DNA of 64,000 bases from contig NZ_CP045293.1 of NCBI RefSeq assembly GCF_009363075.1, forward strand, positions 5,801,501-5,865,500, read 5' to 3'. Below the pieces are notes generated by a model that saw only the letters and a program-made list of their open reading frames with translations, did not search any database and was not told the DNA's origin. This stretch comes from Paenibacillus guangzhouensis. Lineage in GTDB: Bacteria; Bacillota; Bacilli; Paenibacillales; Paenibacillaceae. A program made the position numbers and the translations under genes. Shown here piece by piece: positions 19,039 through 27,153 of this stretch. Numbering within the stretch: the first letter of the stretch is position 1; every line of letters starts with the position of its first letter.

Positions 19039-20457
19039 ATGGATGCTGTATTTCTGGCAAGATTACAATTCGCATCGACGACAATCTTTCACTTTATCTT
19101 CGTACCGATATCCATTGGTCTTGCGTTAACGATTGCAATTATGCAGACCATGTACGTCGTTAAAGGCAAAGAAGAATACAGACGCATGGCGAAGTTCTGG
19201 GGTAAATTATTTCTGATTAACTTTGCAGTGGGGGTTGTTACGGGGATTCTGCAAGAGTTCCAGTTCGGGATGAACTGGTCGAACTACTCGAGGTTCGTCG
19301 GGGACGTCTTCGGGGCGCCGCTCGCGATCGAAGCTTTGCTCGCGTTTTTCTTAGAATCGACGTTTATCGGTTTATGGATTTTCGGATGGGATCGGTTATC
19401 GAAGAAAGTTCATCTGCTCTGCATTTGGCTCGTTAGCATCGGTACGATTATCTCAGCATTCTGGATTCTACTCGCGAACTCATTCATGCAGCGTCCGGTC
19501 GGATTCCAAATTCAGAACGGCCGTGCTGAGATGAATGATTTCTGGGCCCTGGTCACCAATGGCCAGCTGCTCGTGGAGTTTCCACATACGGTATTAGGTG
19601 CTTTTGCTACAGGTGCGTTCCTGATTACAGGGATAAGTGCTTACAAGCTGCTGAAGCGCCAAGATGTTCAATTCTTCAAGAAATCTTTCCATATTGCGAT
19701 TATTATCGGTCTGATCTCTTCTGTCGGCGTAGCGCTGTGGGGGCATCAGCAAGCACAATATTTGATTCATACGCAGCCGATGAAGATGGCGGCAAGTGAA
19801 GCGCTGTGGGGCAAGAGTGGCGACCCTGCAGGTTGGACGGTCATCGCGTCCATCGATCCGAAGAAGCAGGAGAACGGGTTCGAGTTGCAAATTCCTTACC
19901 TGCTGAGCTTCTTGTCGTATAGTAAATTTTCTGGTGAAGTCAAAGGGATGTTAGAACTGCAAGCCGAGTATGAAGCGACATATGGCCCAGGTAACTATAT
20001 CCCGCCAGTGCGCACAACCTTCTGGAGTTTCCGCATCATGGTTGGAGCGGGATCCCTGATGATTCTATTTGGTCTATATGGTACGTTCCTGGCATGGCGC
20101 AAGAAGCTGGAGCAGCCGAACAAATGGTTCATGCGTTTGATGGTCTTCGGTATTTCGTTACCGTTCATCGGGAATACGTTCGGATGGATCATGACGGAGA
20201 TTGGGCGTCAGCCATGGACGGTCTTCGGCTTGATGCGTACGGAAGACAGTATCTCACCAAGTGTGAGTGCTGGTCAGGTTCTATTCTCGGTGATAGCTTT
20301 TTCAACTATTTATCTGATTCTGGCGATTATCCTTGTCTATCTATTCATCAAAGTGATTCGTAAAGGGCCGAATGCGCCGGATGATCACCATGATGAACAT
20401 TCCCATGATCCATTCGATCAAGTTGTGAAGGAGGAGAAGCAGCATGCACTTACTTAA
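19039..20457 (+). CDS. cydA: Cytochrome bd ubiquinol oxidase subunit I
   Basis: Catalytic subunit of the bd-type quinol oxidase, the high-affinity terminal oxidase used at low oxygen. The product is 472 residues. ARLQFASTTIFHFIFVP gives His18 (heme ligand position), LVEFPHTVLGAF gives the second conserved His, and the TEIGRQPW motif is intact. The short quinol-binding loop is that of the Bacillus/Geobacillus type. The C-terminus is His/Asp-rich (DDHHDEHSHD), possibly metal-binding. Start: AAAGGTGG 10 nt before ATG 19039; the frame extends to a TTG upstream but that adds nothing conserved. First gene of cydABCD, overlapping cydB by 14 nt. Confidence 0.96.
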   Translation: MDAVFLARLQFASTTIFHFIFVPISIGLALTIAIMQTMYVVKGKEEYRRMAKFWGKLFLINFAVGVVTGILQEFQFGMNWSNYSRFVGDVFGAPLAIEALLAFFLESTFIGLWIFGWDRLSKKVHLLCIWLVSIGTIISAFWILLANSFMQRPVGFQIQNGRAEMNDFWALVTNGQLLVEFPHTVLGAFATGAFLITGISAYKLLKRQDVQFFKKSFHIAIIIGLISSVGVALWGHQQAQYLIHTQPMKMAASEALWGKSGDPAGWTVIASIDPKKQENGFELQIPYLLSFLSYSKFSGEVKGMLELQAEYEATYGPGNYIPPVRTTFWSFRIMVGAGSLMILFGLYGTFLAWRKKLEQPNKWFMRLMVFGISLPFIGNTFGWIMTEIGRQPWTVFGLMRTEDSISPSVSAGQVLFSVIAFSTIYLILAIILVYLFIKVIRKGPNAPDDHHDEHSHDPFDQVVKEEKQHALT

Positions 20458-21460
20458 TGATCTCTGGTTTGTTCTAGTGGCGGTGCTGTTCATTGGGTTC
20501 TTCTTCCTCGAAGGGTTTGACTTCGGTGTCGGGATGTCGACGAAATTGCTCGCGAGAACGGATGGAGAGCGACGTGTGTTGATTAATTCGATTGGGCCTT
20601 TCTGGGACGCGAATGAAGTTTGGTTGATTACAGCAGGGGGCGCGATGTTCGCAGCTTTCCCGAACTGGTATGCGACCTTGTTCAGTGGATATTACACACC
20701 GCTTGTGTTCCTATTGCTAGCTCTGATCGGACGCGGTGTCGCGTTCGAATTCCGTGGCAAAGTGAAGAACGAGACATGGAAAAAAACATGGGATTGGGTT
20801 ATTTTCCTCGGCAGCTTATTGCCGCCGTTACTACTTGGTGTTGTCTTCGCAGGCTTGATCAAAGGGCTTCCGATTGACGCACAGATGGAAATGAAGGCCG
20901 GATTGTTCGACATGGTGAACGGCTATACGCTTGTTGGTGGTCTAACGGTCGTAATGTTGTGCCTCGTGCATGGTCTGATGTTTACAACATTGCGTACCGT
21001 GGGAGACTTGCAAGTAAGAGCGCGTAAGCTCGGACAGATGCTGCTCATTCCACTTGGGGTGTTACTGGCTGTCTTCGGGATCATGACGTATACAATGACG
21101 GATGTGTTCGAAGTTCGCGGCGGCATTCTTGCAGCGGTCGGCGTCGTTGGTCTCATTGCTTTCTTGTTGTCAGGTTACTTCATGAAAATAAAAAAAGATG
21201 GCTGGGCTTTCGGGATGACGGGTGCGGTGATCGTGTTGTCGGTCGCATCGGTATTTATCGGTTTGTTCCCGCGTGTTATGATTAGTTCGATTGATCAAGC
21301 GTTCAACTTAACAATCGATAATGCAGCATCGGGAGCGTACTCCCTTAAAGTCATGACGATTGTTGCATTAACAATGCTGCCATTCGTCTTGGGATATCAG
21401 ATTTGGAGTTACTTCGTATTTCATAAACGGGTTCACGAGAAGGAGCACTTGGAGTACTAA
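20444..21460 (+). CDS. cydB: Cytochrome bd ubiquinol oxidase subunit II
   Basis: Partner subunit of CydA, 338 residues, about 8-9 TM segments. GFFFLEGFDFGVGM in TM1 and FWDANEVWLITAGGAMFAAFP are hallmark CydB motifs. GGAGGAG sits before the ATG within the 3' end of cydA, so the two are translationally coupled. Its stop overlaps the next start (TAATG). Confidence 0.96.
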   Translation: MHLLNDLWFVLVAVLFIGFFFLEGFDFGVGMSTKLLARTDGERRVLINSIGPFWDANEVWLITAGGAMFAAFPNWYATLFSGYYTPLVFLLLALIGRGVAFEFRGKVKNETWKKTWDWVIFLGSLLPPLLLGVVFAGLIKGLPIDAQMEMKAGLFDMVNGYTLVGGLTVVMLCLVHGLMFTTLRTVGDLQVRARKLGQMLLIPLGVLLAVFGIMTYTMTDVFEVRGGILAAVGVVGLIAFLLSGYFMKIKKDGWAFGMTGAVIVLSVASVFIGLFPRVMISSIDQAFNLTIDNAASGAYSLKVMTIVALTMLPFVLGYQIWSYFVFHKRVHEKEHLEY

Positions 21461-23187
21461 TGGGAAAAGACGTGATGGGACTGAAGGGGGCAAAGTCGGT
21501 GCTTGCACTGACGGCCATCCTCACCCTCGTTCAAAGTGTATCTATTATATTGCTGGCGACATGGTTGGCGGAGGTTATCTCCGCCTTGTTCGCTGGCCAA
21601 CCGCTGCAGGAACAGTACGGCAAAATGGCCATGTTCCTGTTTGCTTTTATATTGCGGCAAGTGACGGGGCTTGCGATGCAAAAGCTGGCCTATCGATTCG
21701 CAGAGACGACGGGCAGGGACTTGCAGCAGCAGCTGCTGCAGAAGCTGTTCGAGCTGGGACCTCGGTTCGCGAAGAAAGAAGGAACCGGGAATCTGGTCAC
21801 GCTCGTACTCGACGGCATCTCGCAATTCCGCACCTATCTGGAGCTGATCGTACCGCGGATGATGGGTGTGGCGATCACGCCTGCGCTCATTGTGGTATTC
21901 ATCTTCGTGAAGGATCCTTCCGCAGCGCTTATTCTGATCGTGACGATGCCGATTCTGATTGCATTCATGATCTTGATCGGGTTGGCGACGAAGAAGCATA
22001 CGGAGCGGCAGCTCGAGACGTATCGGAAGCTCTCGAATCATTTCGTCGATTCGTTACGCGGGCTCGAGACGCTGAAGTTCCTCGGCCGCAGTCGCTCCCA
22101 TGGGGATACGATCGAGCAGGTGAGCGATCGCTACCGCAGCGCGACGATGAAGACGCTGCGGATGGCGTTCCTCTCTTCGTTCGCGCTGGATTTCTTTACG
22201 ATGCTGTCTGTCGCTTCCGTGGCGGTAAGCCTTGGACTGCGTCTCATCAACGGTGAGATGGGGCTTGAAGTTGCCCTGCTCGTGCTGATCCTTGCGCCGG
22301 AATATTTCTTGCCCGTGCGGATGGTCGGGGCCGACTATCATGCGACGCTCAAAGGGAAGGAAGCCGGCAAAGCGATGCAGGCTATGATTGCGGAGGAAGG
22401 GCTGAAGGTCGGAGAATCAGTGCTTCCGTCTGGATTCACGTGGACGCAGAATAGCGTACTGTCGCTTGCGAACGTGCAAGTGCAGCATGAAGCAGAAGGT
22501 CCGAGCTCTTTAAAGGATGTCTCCTTGGAGATTTCAGGCATGAAGCGGATCGGGATTATCGGGGAGAGCGGTGCGGGCAAGTCGACGCTCATCGATGTAC
22601 TTGGCGGCTTTTTGCAGCCGAACGCAGGCACCTTCCGCTTGGACGGCGTCATCATCCCAGGGCTGCATGATGCAGCGTGGCGCGGAGAGACGACGTACAT
22701 TCCGCAGCACCCATATATTTTCGATATGTCGCTTGCGGACAACGTGCGGTTCTACCGTCCAGAAGCATCCGATGAAGCGGTGCTGGAGGCGATTGCGGCC
22801 GCAGGTCTGCAAGAGCTGGTCGCACAGCTTCCGCAGGGCATGCAAGAGCTGATTGGGAATGGCGGTCGGCAGCTGAGCGGCGGGCAGGAGCAGCGGGTGG
22901 CGTTGGCGCGCGCTATGCTCAGCGATCGTTCGGTCATCCTGCTCGATGAACCGACGGCACATCTGGATATTGAGACAGAGATGGAGATCAAGGAGACGAT
23001 GCTGCCCTTATTCGCAGATAAGCTCGTGTTCCTTGCGACGCATCGATTGCATTGGATGCCGGACATGGATCTCATCTTGGTGATGGATAAAGGCCGACTG
23101 GCTGAGATCGGGACGCATGATGAGCTGCTTGTGCAGCGCGGCGTCTATTACGGACTGATGACGGCAGAAATGGAGGGGATATCGTGA
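21460..23187 (+). CDS. cydD: Cysteine/glutathione ABC exporter subunit CydD
   Basis: Half-transporter (575 residues, TM domain then NBD) required for assembly of cytochrome bd. In E. coli CydDC exports cysteine and glutathione. Walker A GESGAGKST, signature LSGGQEQR, Walker B VILLDEPTAHLD and H-loop ATHRL are all intact. It starts in a TAATG overlap with cydB and its stop overlaps the cydC start (GTGA), so the four genes form one tightly packed transcription unit. In B. subtilis naming this position is cydC; I use the E. coli-type name. Confidence 0.93.
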   Translation: MGKDVMGLKGAKSVLALTAILTLVQSVSIILLATWLAEVISALFAGQPLQEQYGKMAMFLFAFILRQVTGLAMQKLAYRFAETTGRDLQQQLLQKLFELGPRFAKKEGTGNLVTLVLDGISQFRTYLELIVPRMMGVAITPALIVVFIFVKDPSAALILIVTMPILIAFMILIGLATKKHTERQLETYRKLSNHFVDSLRGLETLKFLGRSRSHGDTIEQVSDRYRSATMKTLRMAFLSSFALDFFTMLSVASVAVSLGLRLINGEMGLEVALLVLILAPEYFLPVRMVGADYHATLKGKEAGKAMQAMIAEEGLKVGESVLPSGFTWTQNSVLSLANVQVQHEAEGPSSLKDVSLEISGMKRIGIIGESGAGKSTLIDVLGGFLQPNAGTFRLDGVIIPGLHDAAWRGETTYIPQHPYIFDMSLADNVRFYRPEASDEAVLEAIAAAGLQELVAQLPQGMQELIGNGGRQLSGGQEQRVALARAMLSDRSVILLDEPTAHLDIETEMEIKETMLPLFADKLVFLATHRLHWMPDMDLILVMDKGRLAEIGTHDELLVQRGVYYGLMTAEMEGIS

Positions 23188-24977
23188 GAGAAGAATCGTG
23201 GTTCCGTCCTTATGTTCGGCAGCACGGATGGCGGTTCGCCATTGTTATTGCGTTGTCCCTCCTGACGGTGCTCGCTGCAAGCTCCTTGATGTTCACATCA
23301 GGGTTCTTGATCTCGAAATCCGCACTGCGTCCAGAGAATATTCTGCTCGTCTATGTGCCAGTTGTGCTGGTGCGAACGTTCGGGATCAGTCGAGCGGTCA
23401 TTCATTATGTGGAGCGTCTCGCTTCCCATGATGCGATTCTGCGCATTCTATCGAAGATGCGGGTGAGGTTGTATCGGATGCTCGAACCGCAAGCGTTATT
23501 CATTCGTTCACGCTATCGGACGGGTGATGTGCTCGGCGCGCTCGCGGATGATATTGAGTATTTGCAAAATGTTTATTTGCGTACCGTATTCCCGACGGTT
23601 GTCGCGCTGGTCATGTATGTGGCTGTCATCGCCGTGTTAGGCTGGTTCGACATCGGGTTTGCGTGTCTCATGGGATTATATTTGTTCGTGCTTGTCTTTG
23701 TTCTGCCTGGCGTATCATTAAGGATCACGTATGCGCGGCATGAGCAAATGAAGCAGCAACGCAGCCGATTATACCGTAAACTGACGGATGCCGTGCTCGG
23801 GATGGGTGACTGGATGATTAGCGGGCGTGCCGCTCAATTCGCGGCGGCCTATGAGGCCGATGAACAGCGGGTAGCGGCGATTGAACGTTCACTTAGCCGT
23901 TGGGCGCGTGGACGGATGTTCATCGCCCAATGTATCGTGGGACTTGCGGTGGTGTCGATGGCCTATTGGTCAGGGCAACAAGCTGCCTCGGGTTCATTCG
24001 CCGTGACGTTGATTGCGGCGTTCACGCTCGTCGTGTTCCCGCTGATGGATGCATTCCTGCCAGTCTCGGAGGCCATTGAGAAAATTCCGCAATACCGGGA
24101 TTCGCTCAGCCGTCTGAACGAGATGCGTGGCGGAGCAGGGGAGTCCGTTGAAGGAGATCTCACGGCCGGCGTATCGTTCACCGTAGGGCAAAATGCGCAT
24201 ATTCAGCTTACGAATGTACGGTATCGTTATTCGTCTTCGGAAGTGAATGCAGGAACAAGCGCTAGTCTGAGTGGACTTTCGAAGCCTTCCGACTGGACGC
24301 TCGAGAACATTGACCTCGACTTGCCGCAAGGGAAGCGCGTTGCGATCATTGGCCGCAGCGGAGCGGGCAAATCGACGCTGCTGAAGCTCGTACAGGGGGC
24401 TTTGTCGCCGAATGAAGGAGAGGTGCTGGTCAACGGTATTCCTGCACACCGTTATGGCGAGCAGATCGCCTCGGTGGTTGCGGTGTTGAATCAGCGGCCG
24501 CATCTGTTCGATACGACGGTGGCGAACAACCTTCGTCTTGGCCGTGCGGACGCTTCGGATGAGGAGATCGCGCAGGCAGCCCGGCAGGTTAAGCTGGATC
24601 AACTCATAGCGTCGCTGCCTGAGGGGTATGCGACGCCGATGCTTGAGACCGGGCAGAGGTTCTCCGGCGGAGAGCGACAGCGAATCGCGTTAGCGCGCGT
24701 GCTGCTGCAGAACACGCCGGTCGTCATCCTTGACGAGCCAACGGTCGGCCTGGATCCCCGCACGGAGCGGGAACTGTTGCAGACGATGTTCCTTGCGCTG
24801 CATGGCAAATCGCTGCTCTGGATCACGCACCATTTGGTCGGTGTGGAGCAGATGGACGAAGTCATCTTCATCGAAGACGGGCGTGTCGCGATGCGTGGTA
24901 CGCATGAGGAGCTCATGGCGCGGGAACCGCGGTATGCGAAGCTGTACCGACTGGATCGTCCGCAGATTAACATATAA
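23184..24977 (+). CDS. cydC: Cysteine/glutathione ABC exporter subunit CydC
   Basis: Second half-transporter of the pair, 597 residues. Walker A GRSGAGKST, signature FSGGERQR, Walker B VVILDEPTVGLD and ITHHL as H-loop are intact. The GTG start lies inside the cydD stop, with GGAGGGG just upstream. Last gene of the operon, closed by a strong terminator. B. subtilis naming would be cydD. Confidence 0.93.
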   Translation: MREESWFRPYVRQHGWRFAIVIALSLLTVLAASSLMFTSGFLISKSALRPENILLVYVPVVLVRTFGISRAVIHYVERLASHDAILRILSKMRVRLYRMLEPQALFIRSRYRTGDVLGALADDIEYLQNVYLRTVFPTVVALVMYVAVIAVLGWFDIGFACLMGLYLFVLVFVLPGVSLRITYARHEQMKQQRSRLYRKLTDAVLGMGDWMISGRAAQFAAAYEADEQRVAAIERSLSRWARGRMFIAQCIVGLAVVSMAYWSGQQAASGSFAVTLIAAFTLVVFPLMDAFLPVSEAIEKIPQYRDSLSRLNEMRGGAGESVEGDLTAGVSFTVGQNAHIQLTNVRYRYSSSEVNAGTSASLSGLSKPSDWTLENIDLDLPQGKRVAIIGRSGAGKSTLLKLVQGALSPNEGEVLVNGIPAHRYGEQIASVVAVLNQRPHLFDTTVANNLRLGRADASDEEIAQAARQVKLDQLIASLPEGYATPMLETGQRFSGGERQRIALARVLLQNTPVVILDEPTVGLDPRTERELLQTMFLALHGKSLLWITHHLVGVEQMDEVIFIEDGRVAMRGTHEELMAREPRYAKLYRLDRPQINI

Positions 24978-24985
24978 AGCGAATA

Positions 24986-25025
24986 AGCGGTACCTGCGAT
25001 GGACGTCGTAGGTACCGCTTTTTTT
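24986..25025 (+). terminator. Rho-independent terminator of cydABCD
   Basis: AGCGGTACCTGCGA / TCGTAGGTACCGCT stem (one wobble pair) with a T7 tail. It lies between the converging cyd operon and the LysR gene; the T-run is on the cyd side. Confidence 0.92.
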
Positions 25026-25854
25026 ATCTATCTTTTTCCATCATTTGAATGAAGCTTGTGAGCGCGTGAGTCCTTGTTGTCGTTTTCTTGACGATGAATT
25101 GGATCCCGACGTGACGCAGTCCATCAGGGAGAGGCATACAATTCATATCTGGCGGGACGACACTCTTCGGCAGCAAGGAGATGCCTATGCCTTCTCTGAC
25201 GCCTGTCAGGATCGCGTTCAGCGTATCGAATTCGATGACGGAGCTGGGCTGCTGCTGATGCCGTTCGAACCATTCGAATAAGAGCCGCCGATAAGGACAA
25301 TCGGGAAAAGCATTTACAATCATAGGTAGATTCCTTGGAGGAACGCCGCATTGGGATATGAGCACGAGCTCCTCATCCCAATGCATGACTGCCTCAACTT
25401 GTTCATCCTGGAATTGATCGCTAATGAATGCGCCATCCAGCTCATTATGTGCTACATTTCGAAGCAAGCTCTTTTGATCGCTGGTCTTAATGGATAACTG
25501 TGCTTGCGGAAATTCTCGGTAATATCGGCTGAGTAGGACAGGCAGCCGCTGGGCAGCAAGGGTCTGTGTAGCTCCGATCCGCAGAACCGCTTGGGTTGGC
25601 GTAGCGGCTACTTCCTTCTTGCCCTCCTCTAGCAAATGTATCACTTGTTTCGAGTAGTGCAGCAGCTTCTCACCCGCAGGCAAGAGCGTAACCCCTTTGT
25701 TCGTGCGCTCGAACAGGGGGACGCCGAGCTCCTGCTCCAGCTTCTGAATGCGAAGCGTAATATTGGATTGGACATATCCGAGTCGTTCCGCCGCTTTGGA
25801 GAAGGATAACTCCTCGGCAACGCATTGGAATATTCGAAGCTCTTGACTCTCCAT
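25024..25854 (-). CDS. LysR-family transcriptional regulator
   Basis: Regulator of 276 residues. The N-terminal winged HTH (LRIFQCVAEELSFSKAAERLGYVQSNITLRIQKLE, residues ~5-40) is followed by the effector-binding periplasmic-binding-protein fold (LRIGATQTLAAQRLP, ISLLPKSVV). LysR proteins commonly control the divergent neighbour, here the short-chain dehydrogenase. The shared 124-bp intergenic region holds a GTAT-N11-ATAC box. It resembles CysL/YofA-type members but no effector can be named. Confidence 0.9.
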   Translation of the reverse strand: MESQELRIFQCVAEELSFSKAAERLGYVQSNITLRIQKLEQELGVPLFERTNKGVTLLPAGEKLLHYSKQVIHLLEEGKKEVAATPTQAVLRIGATQTLAAQRLPVLLSRYYREFPQAQLSIKTSDQKSLLRNVAHNELDGAFISDQFQDEQVEAVMHWDEELVLISQCGVPPRNLPMIVNAFPDCPYRRLLFEWFERHQQQPSSVIEFDTLNAILTGVREGIGISLLPKSVVPPDMNCMPLPDGLRHVGIQFIVKKTTTRTHALTSFIQMMEKDR

Positions 25855-25872
25855 CGGACTCCCTCATTTTTG

Positions 25873-25891
25873 GTATCAGTTTTTTTAATAC
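25873..25891. promoter_or_regulatory. LysR-type T-N11-A box
   Basis: GTAT-N11-ATAC, dyad-symmetric, 19-37 bp upstream of the LysR start codon and in the divergent region with the SDR gene. It fits the general LysR recognition form. Not experimentally known. Confidence 0.45.
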
Positions 25892-25978
25892 AGGGTATGA
25901 TTTCTAACTATTATACAACGAGATTCGATGGCAGTACGATGGAAATGGAAGGACTTTAGCGTAGGAGAGGGTCGGTGG

Positions 25979-26725
25979 ATGGATATGGAACTACAACATA
26001 AAGTCGTCGTCGTAACGGGCGGAGGCACCGGGATCGGACGAGCTACGAGCATGTTGCTCGCACAGAAAGGCGCAATTGTCGCGGTCAATTATTCGAGGTC
26101 GGGGTCCGACGCGGAAGCGACGGTTCAAGCCATTCGGAACATGCAGGGGCAGGCGATCGCCGTCAGAGCGGACGTATCCAACGAGCAAGAGGTACAGCAG
26201 ATGGTTGCGGACATTGTACATGCATACGGAAATGTGCATTATCTCGTGAACAATGCGAGCATTACGGAGCAGCTTCCGATGCGTGATCTGGATGCTGTGA
26301 CGGATGCGATGTGGGATCGACTGCTTGCTGTTAACGTCAAAGGGATGTTCCATACGGCGAAAGCTGTGGCCCCTTATATGCAGAAGAATGGAGAGGGGGC
26401 GATCGTGAACCTCGGGAGTGTCGCGGGAACGACAGGGCTCGGCTCCTCGCTGCCTTACGCCGTGTCCAAAGCAGCCGTGCACGGACTGACCAAGTCGCTC
26501 GCCCATGCGCTCGCGCCGGAGATCCGCGTGAATGCGATTGCCCCAGGCGCAGTCGACACGCGCTGGTGGGCAGGTCATGAGGCGAAGATGCAGCAGCTGG
26601 CGGGCAGCATCTTGCTGCAGCGGATATCGACGCCGGAGGATATCGCGGAGTCGATTGTCTCCATGCTGTTGCAGAAGTCGCTGACAGGGCAGATCATCAC
26701 CGTGGATAATGGGCAGACGATGTAG
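25979..26725 (+). CDS. Short-chain dehydrogenase/reductase
   Basis: NAD(P)-dependent oxidoreductase of 248 residues, Rossmann fold. TGGGTGIGRA binds the cofactor, NNAS stands in for NNAG, the catalytic Ser follows VNLGSVAGTTG, and YAVSKAA gives the YxxxK pair. The closing NAIAPGAVDT and GQIITVDNGQTM are typical of the FabG-like branch, but it is not linked to fatty-acid genes, so the substrate is unknown. Start: AGGAGAGG 8 nt before ATG 25979; the frame extends to 25928 without similarity. Divergent from the LysR gene, which probably controls it. Confidence 0.88.
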   Translation: MDMELQHKVVVVTGGGTGIGRATSMLLAQKGAIVAVNYSRSGSDAEATVQAIRNMQGQAIAVRADVSNEQEVQQMVADIVHAYGNVHYLVNNASITEQLPMRDLDAVTDAMWDRLLAVNVKGMFHTAKAVAPYMQKNGEGAIVNLGSVAGTTGLGSSLPYAVSKAAVHGLTKSLAHALAPEIRVNAIAPGAVDTRWWAGHEAKMQQLAGSILLQRISTPEDIAESIVSMLLQKSLTGQIITVDNGQTM

Positions 26726-26799
26726 GACGAGGATGGGAAGCGGCACCTTTGGCCGAATTCGACGGGCTCAGATACTTCGTGTGAATGATGGGGTGAACG

Positions 26800-26970
26800 A
26801 ACGAGCCTATACTGGAGTTATCCACGATAGAACTTCGAGCTATACTGGATATTAGTCGGATAGCAGTGTGAAAATGGCCCATTTTGCTCAAGTTGTTGCC
26901 AAGTTACTGCGATAATCCAGTGTAGTCGCCGAAATGAGGCGTTTTAGGCCAAAGTTCGTGCGATAATCCA
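26800..26970. repeat. Intergenic ~50-bp repeat cluster (locus 1)
   Basis: The 428-bp gap after the SDR gene has no credible gene but contains related units. Two forward copies of a motif like GTTACTGCGATAATCCAGTG (near 26901 and 26951) are 50 bp apart, and two inverted copies starting CTATACTGGA lie near 26809 and 26842. A more degenerate forward unit (CAAGTTGTTGCC) comes before the first copy. The same family recurs near 30.2 kb. Inverted and direct copies together could fold as an imperfect stem. Confidence 0.75.
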
Positions 26971-27061
26971 ATATAGAGTCAGTCAACCTTTCGAACTTCG
27001 GCTTGTATCAGCCTCCAACAGCCAAGAGCCACTCTGCCGGTATCGCGGGAGGTTTCAATCG

Positions 27062-27102
27062 AAACAAGCCCAGCACAGTATTTCGTGCATGGGCTTGTTT
27101 TT
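27062..27102 (+). terminator. Rho-independent terminator
   Basis: AACAAGCCCAGCAC / GTGCATGGGCTTGTT stem followed by TTTT. It lies between the converging SDR and DUF4855 genes, with the better T-run on the plus strand; it may work for both. Confidence 0.75.
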
Positions 27103-27153
27103 AATTCTGTGCGAGCCGTGCATCCGGCTCAAGCTAATACATCCCGAATCGAA

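Noticed and set aside
21457-22041. Long antisense frames inside cydD, cydC and the ABC exporter genes
   Set aside because: They mirror well-conserved genes, have Arg/His-rich low-quality compositions and lack ribosome sites; they arise from GC-rich third positions.
26800-26970. Possible CRISPR array from regularly spaced ~50-bp repeats
   Set aside because: Only a few imperfect copies, the 'spacers' are themselves conserved between loci, and no cas gene is present.
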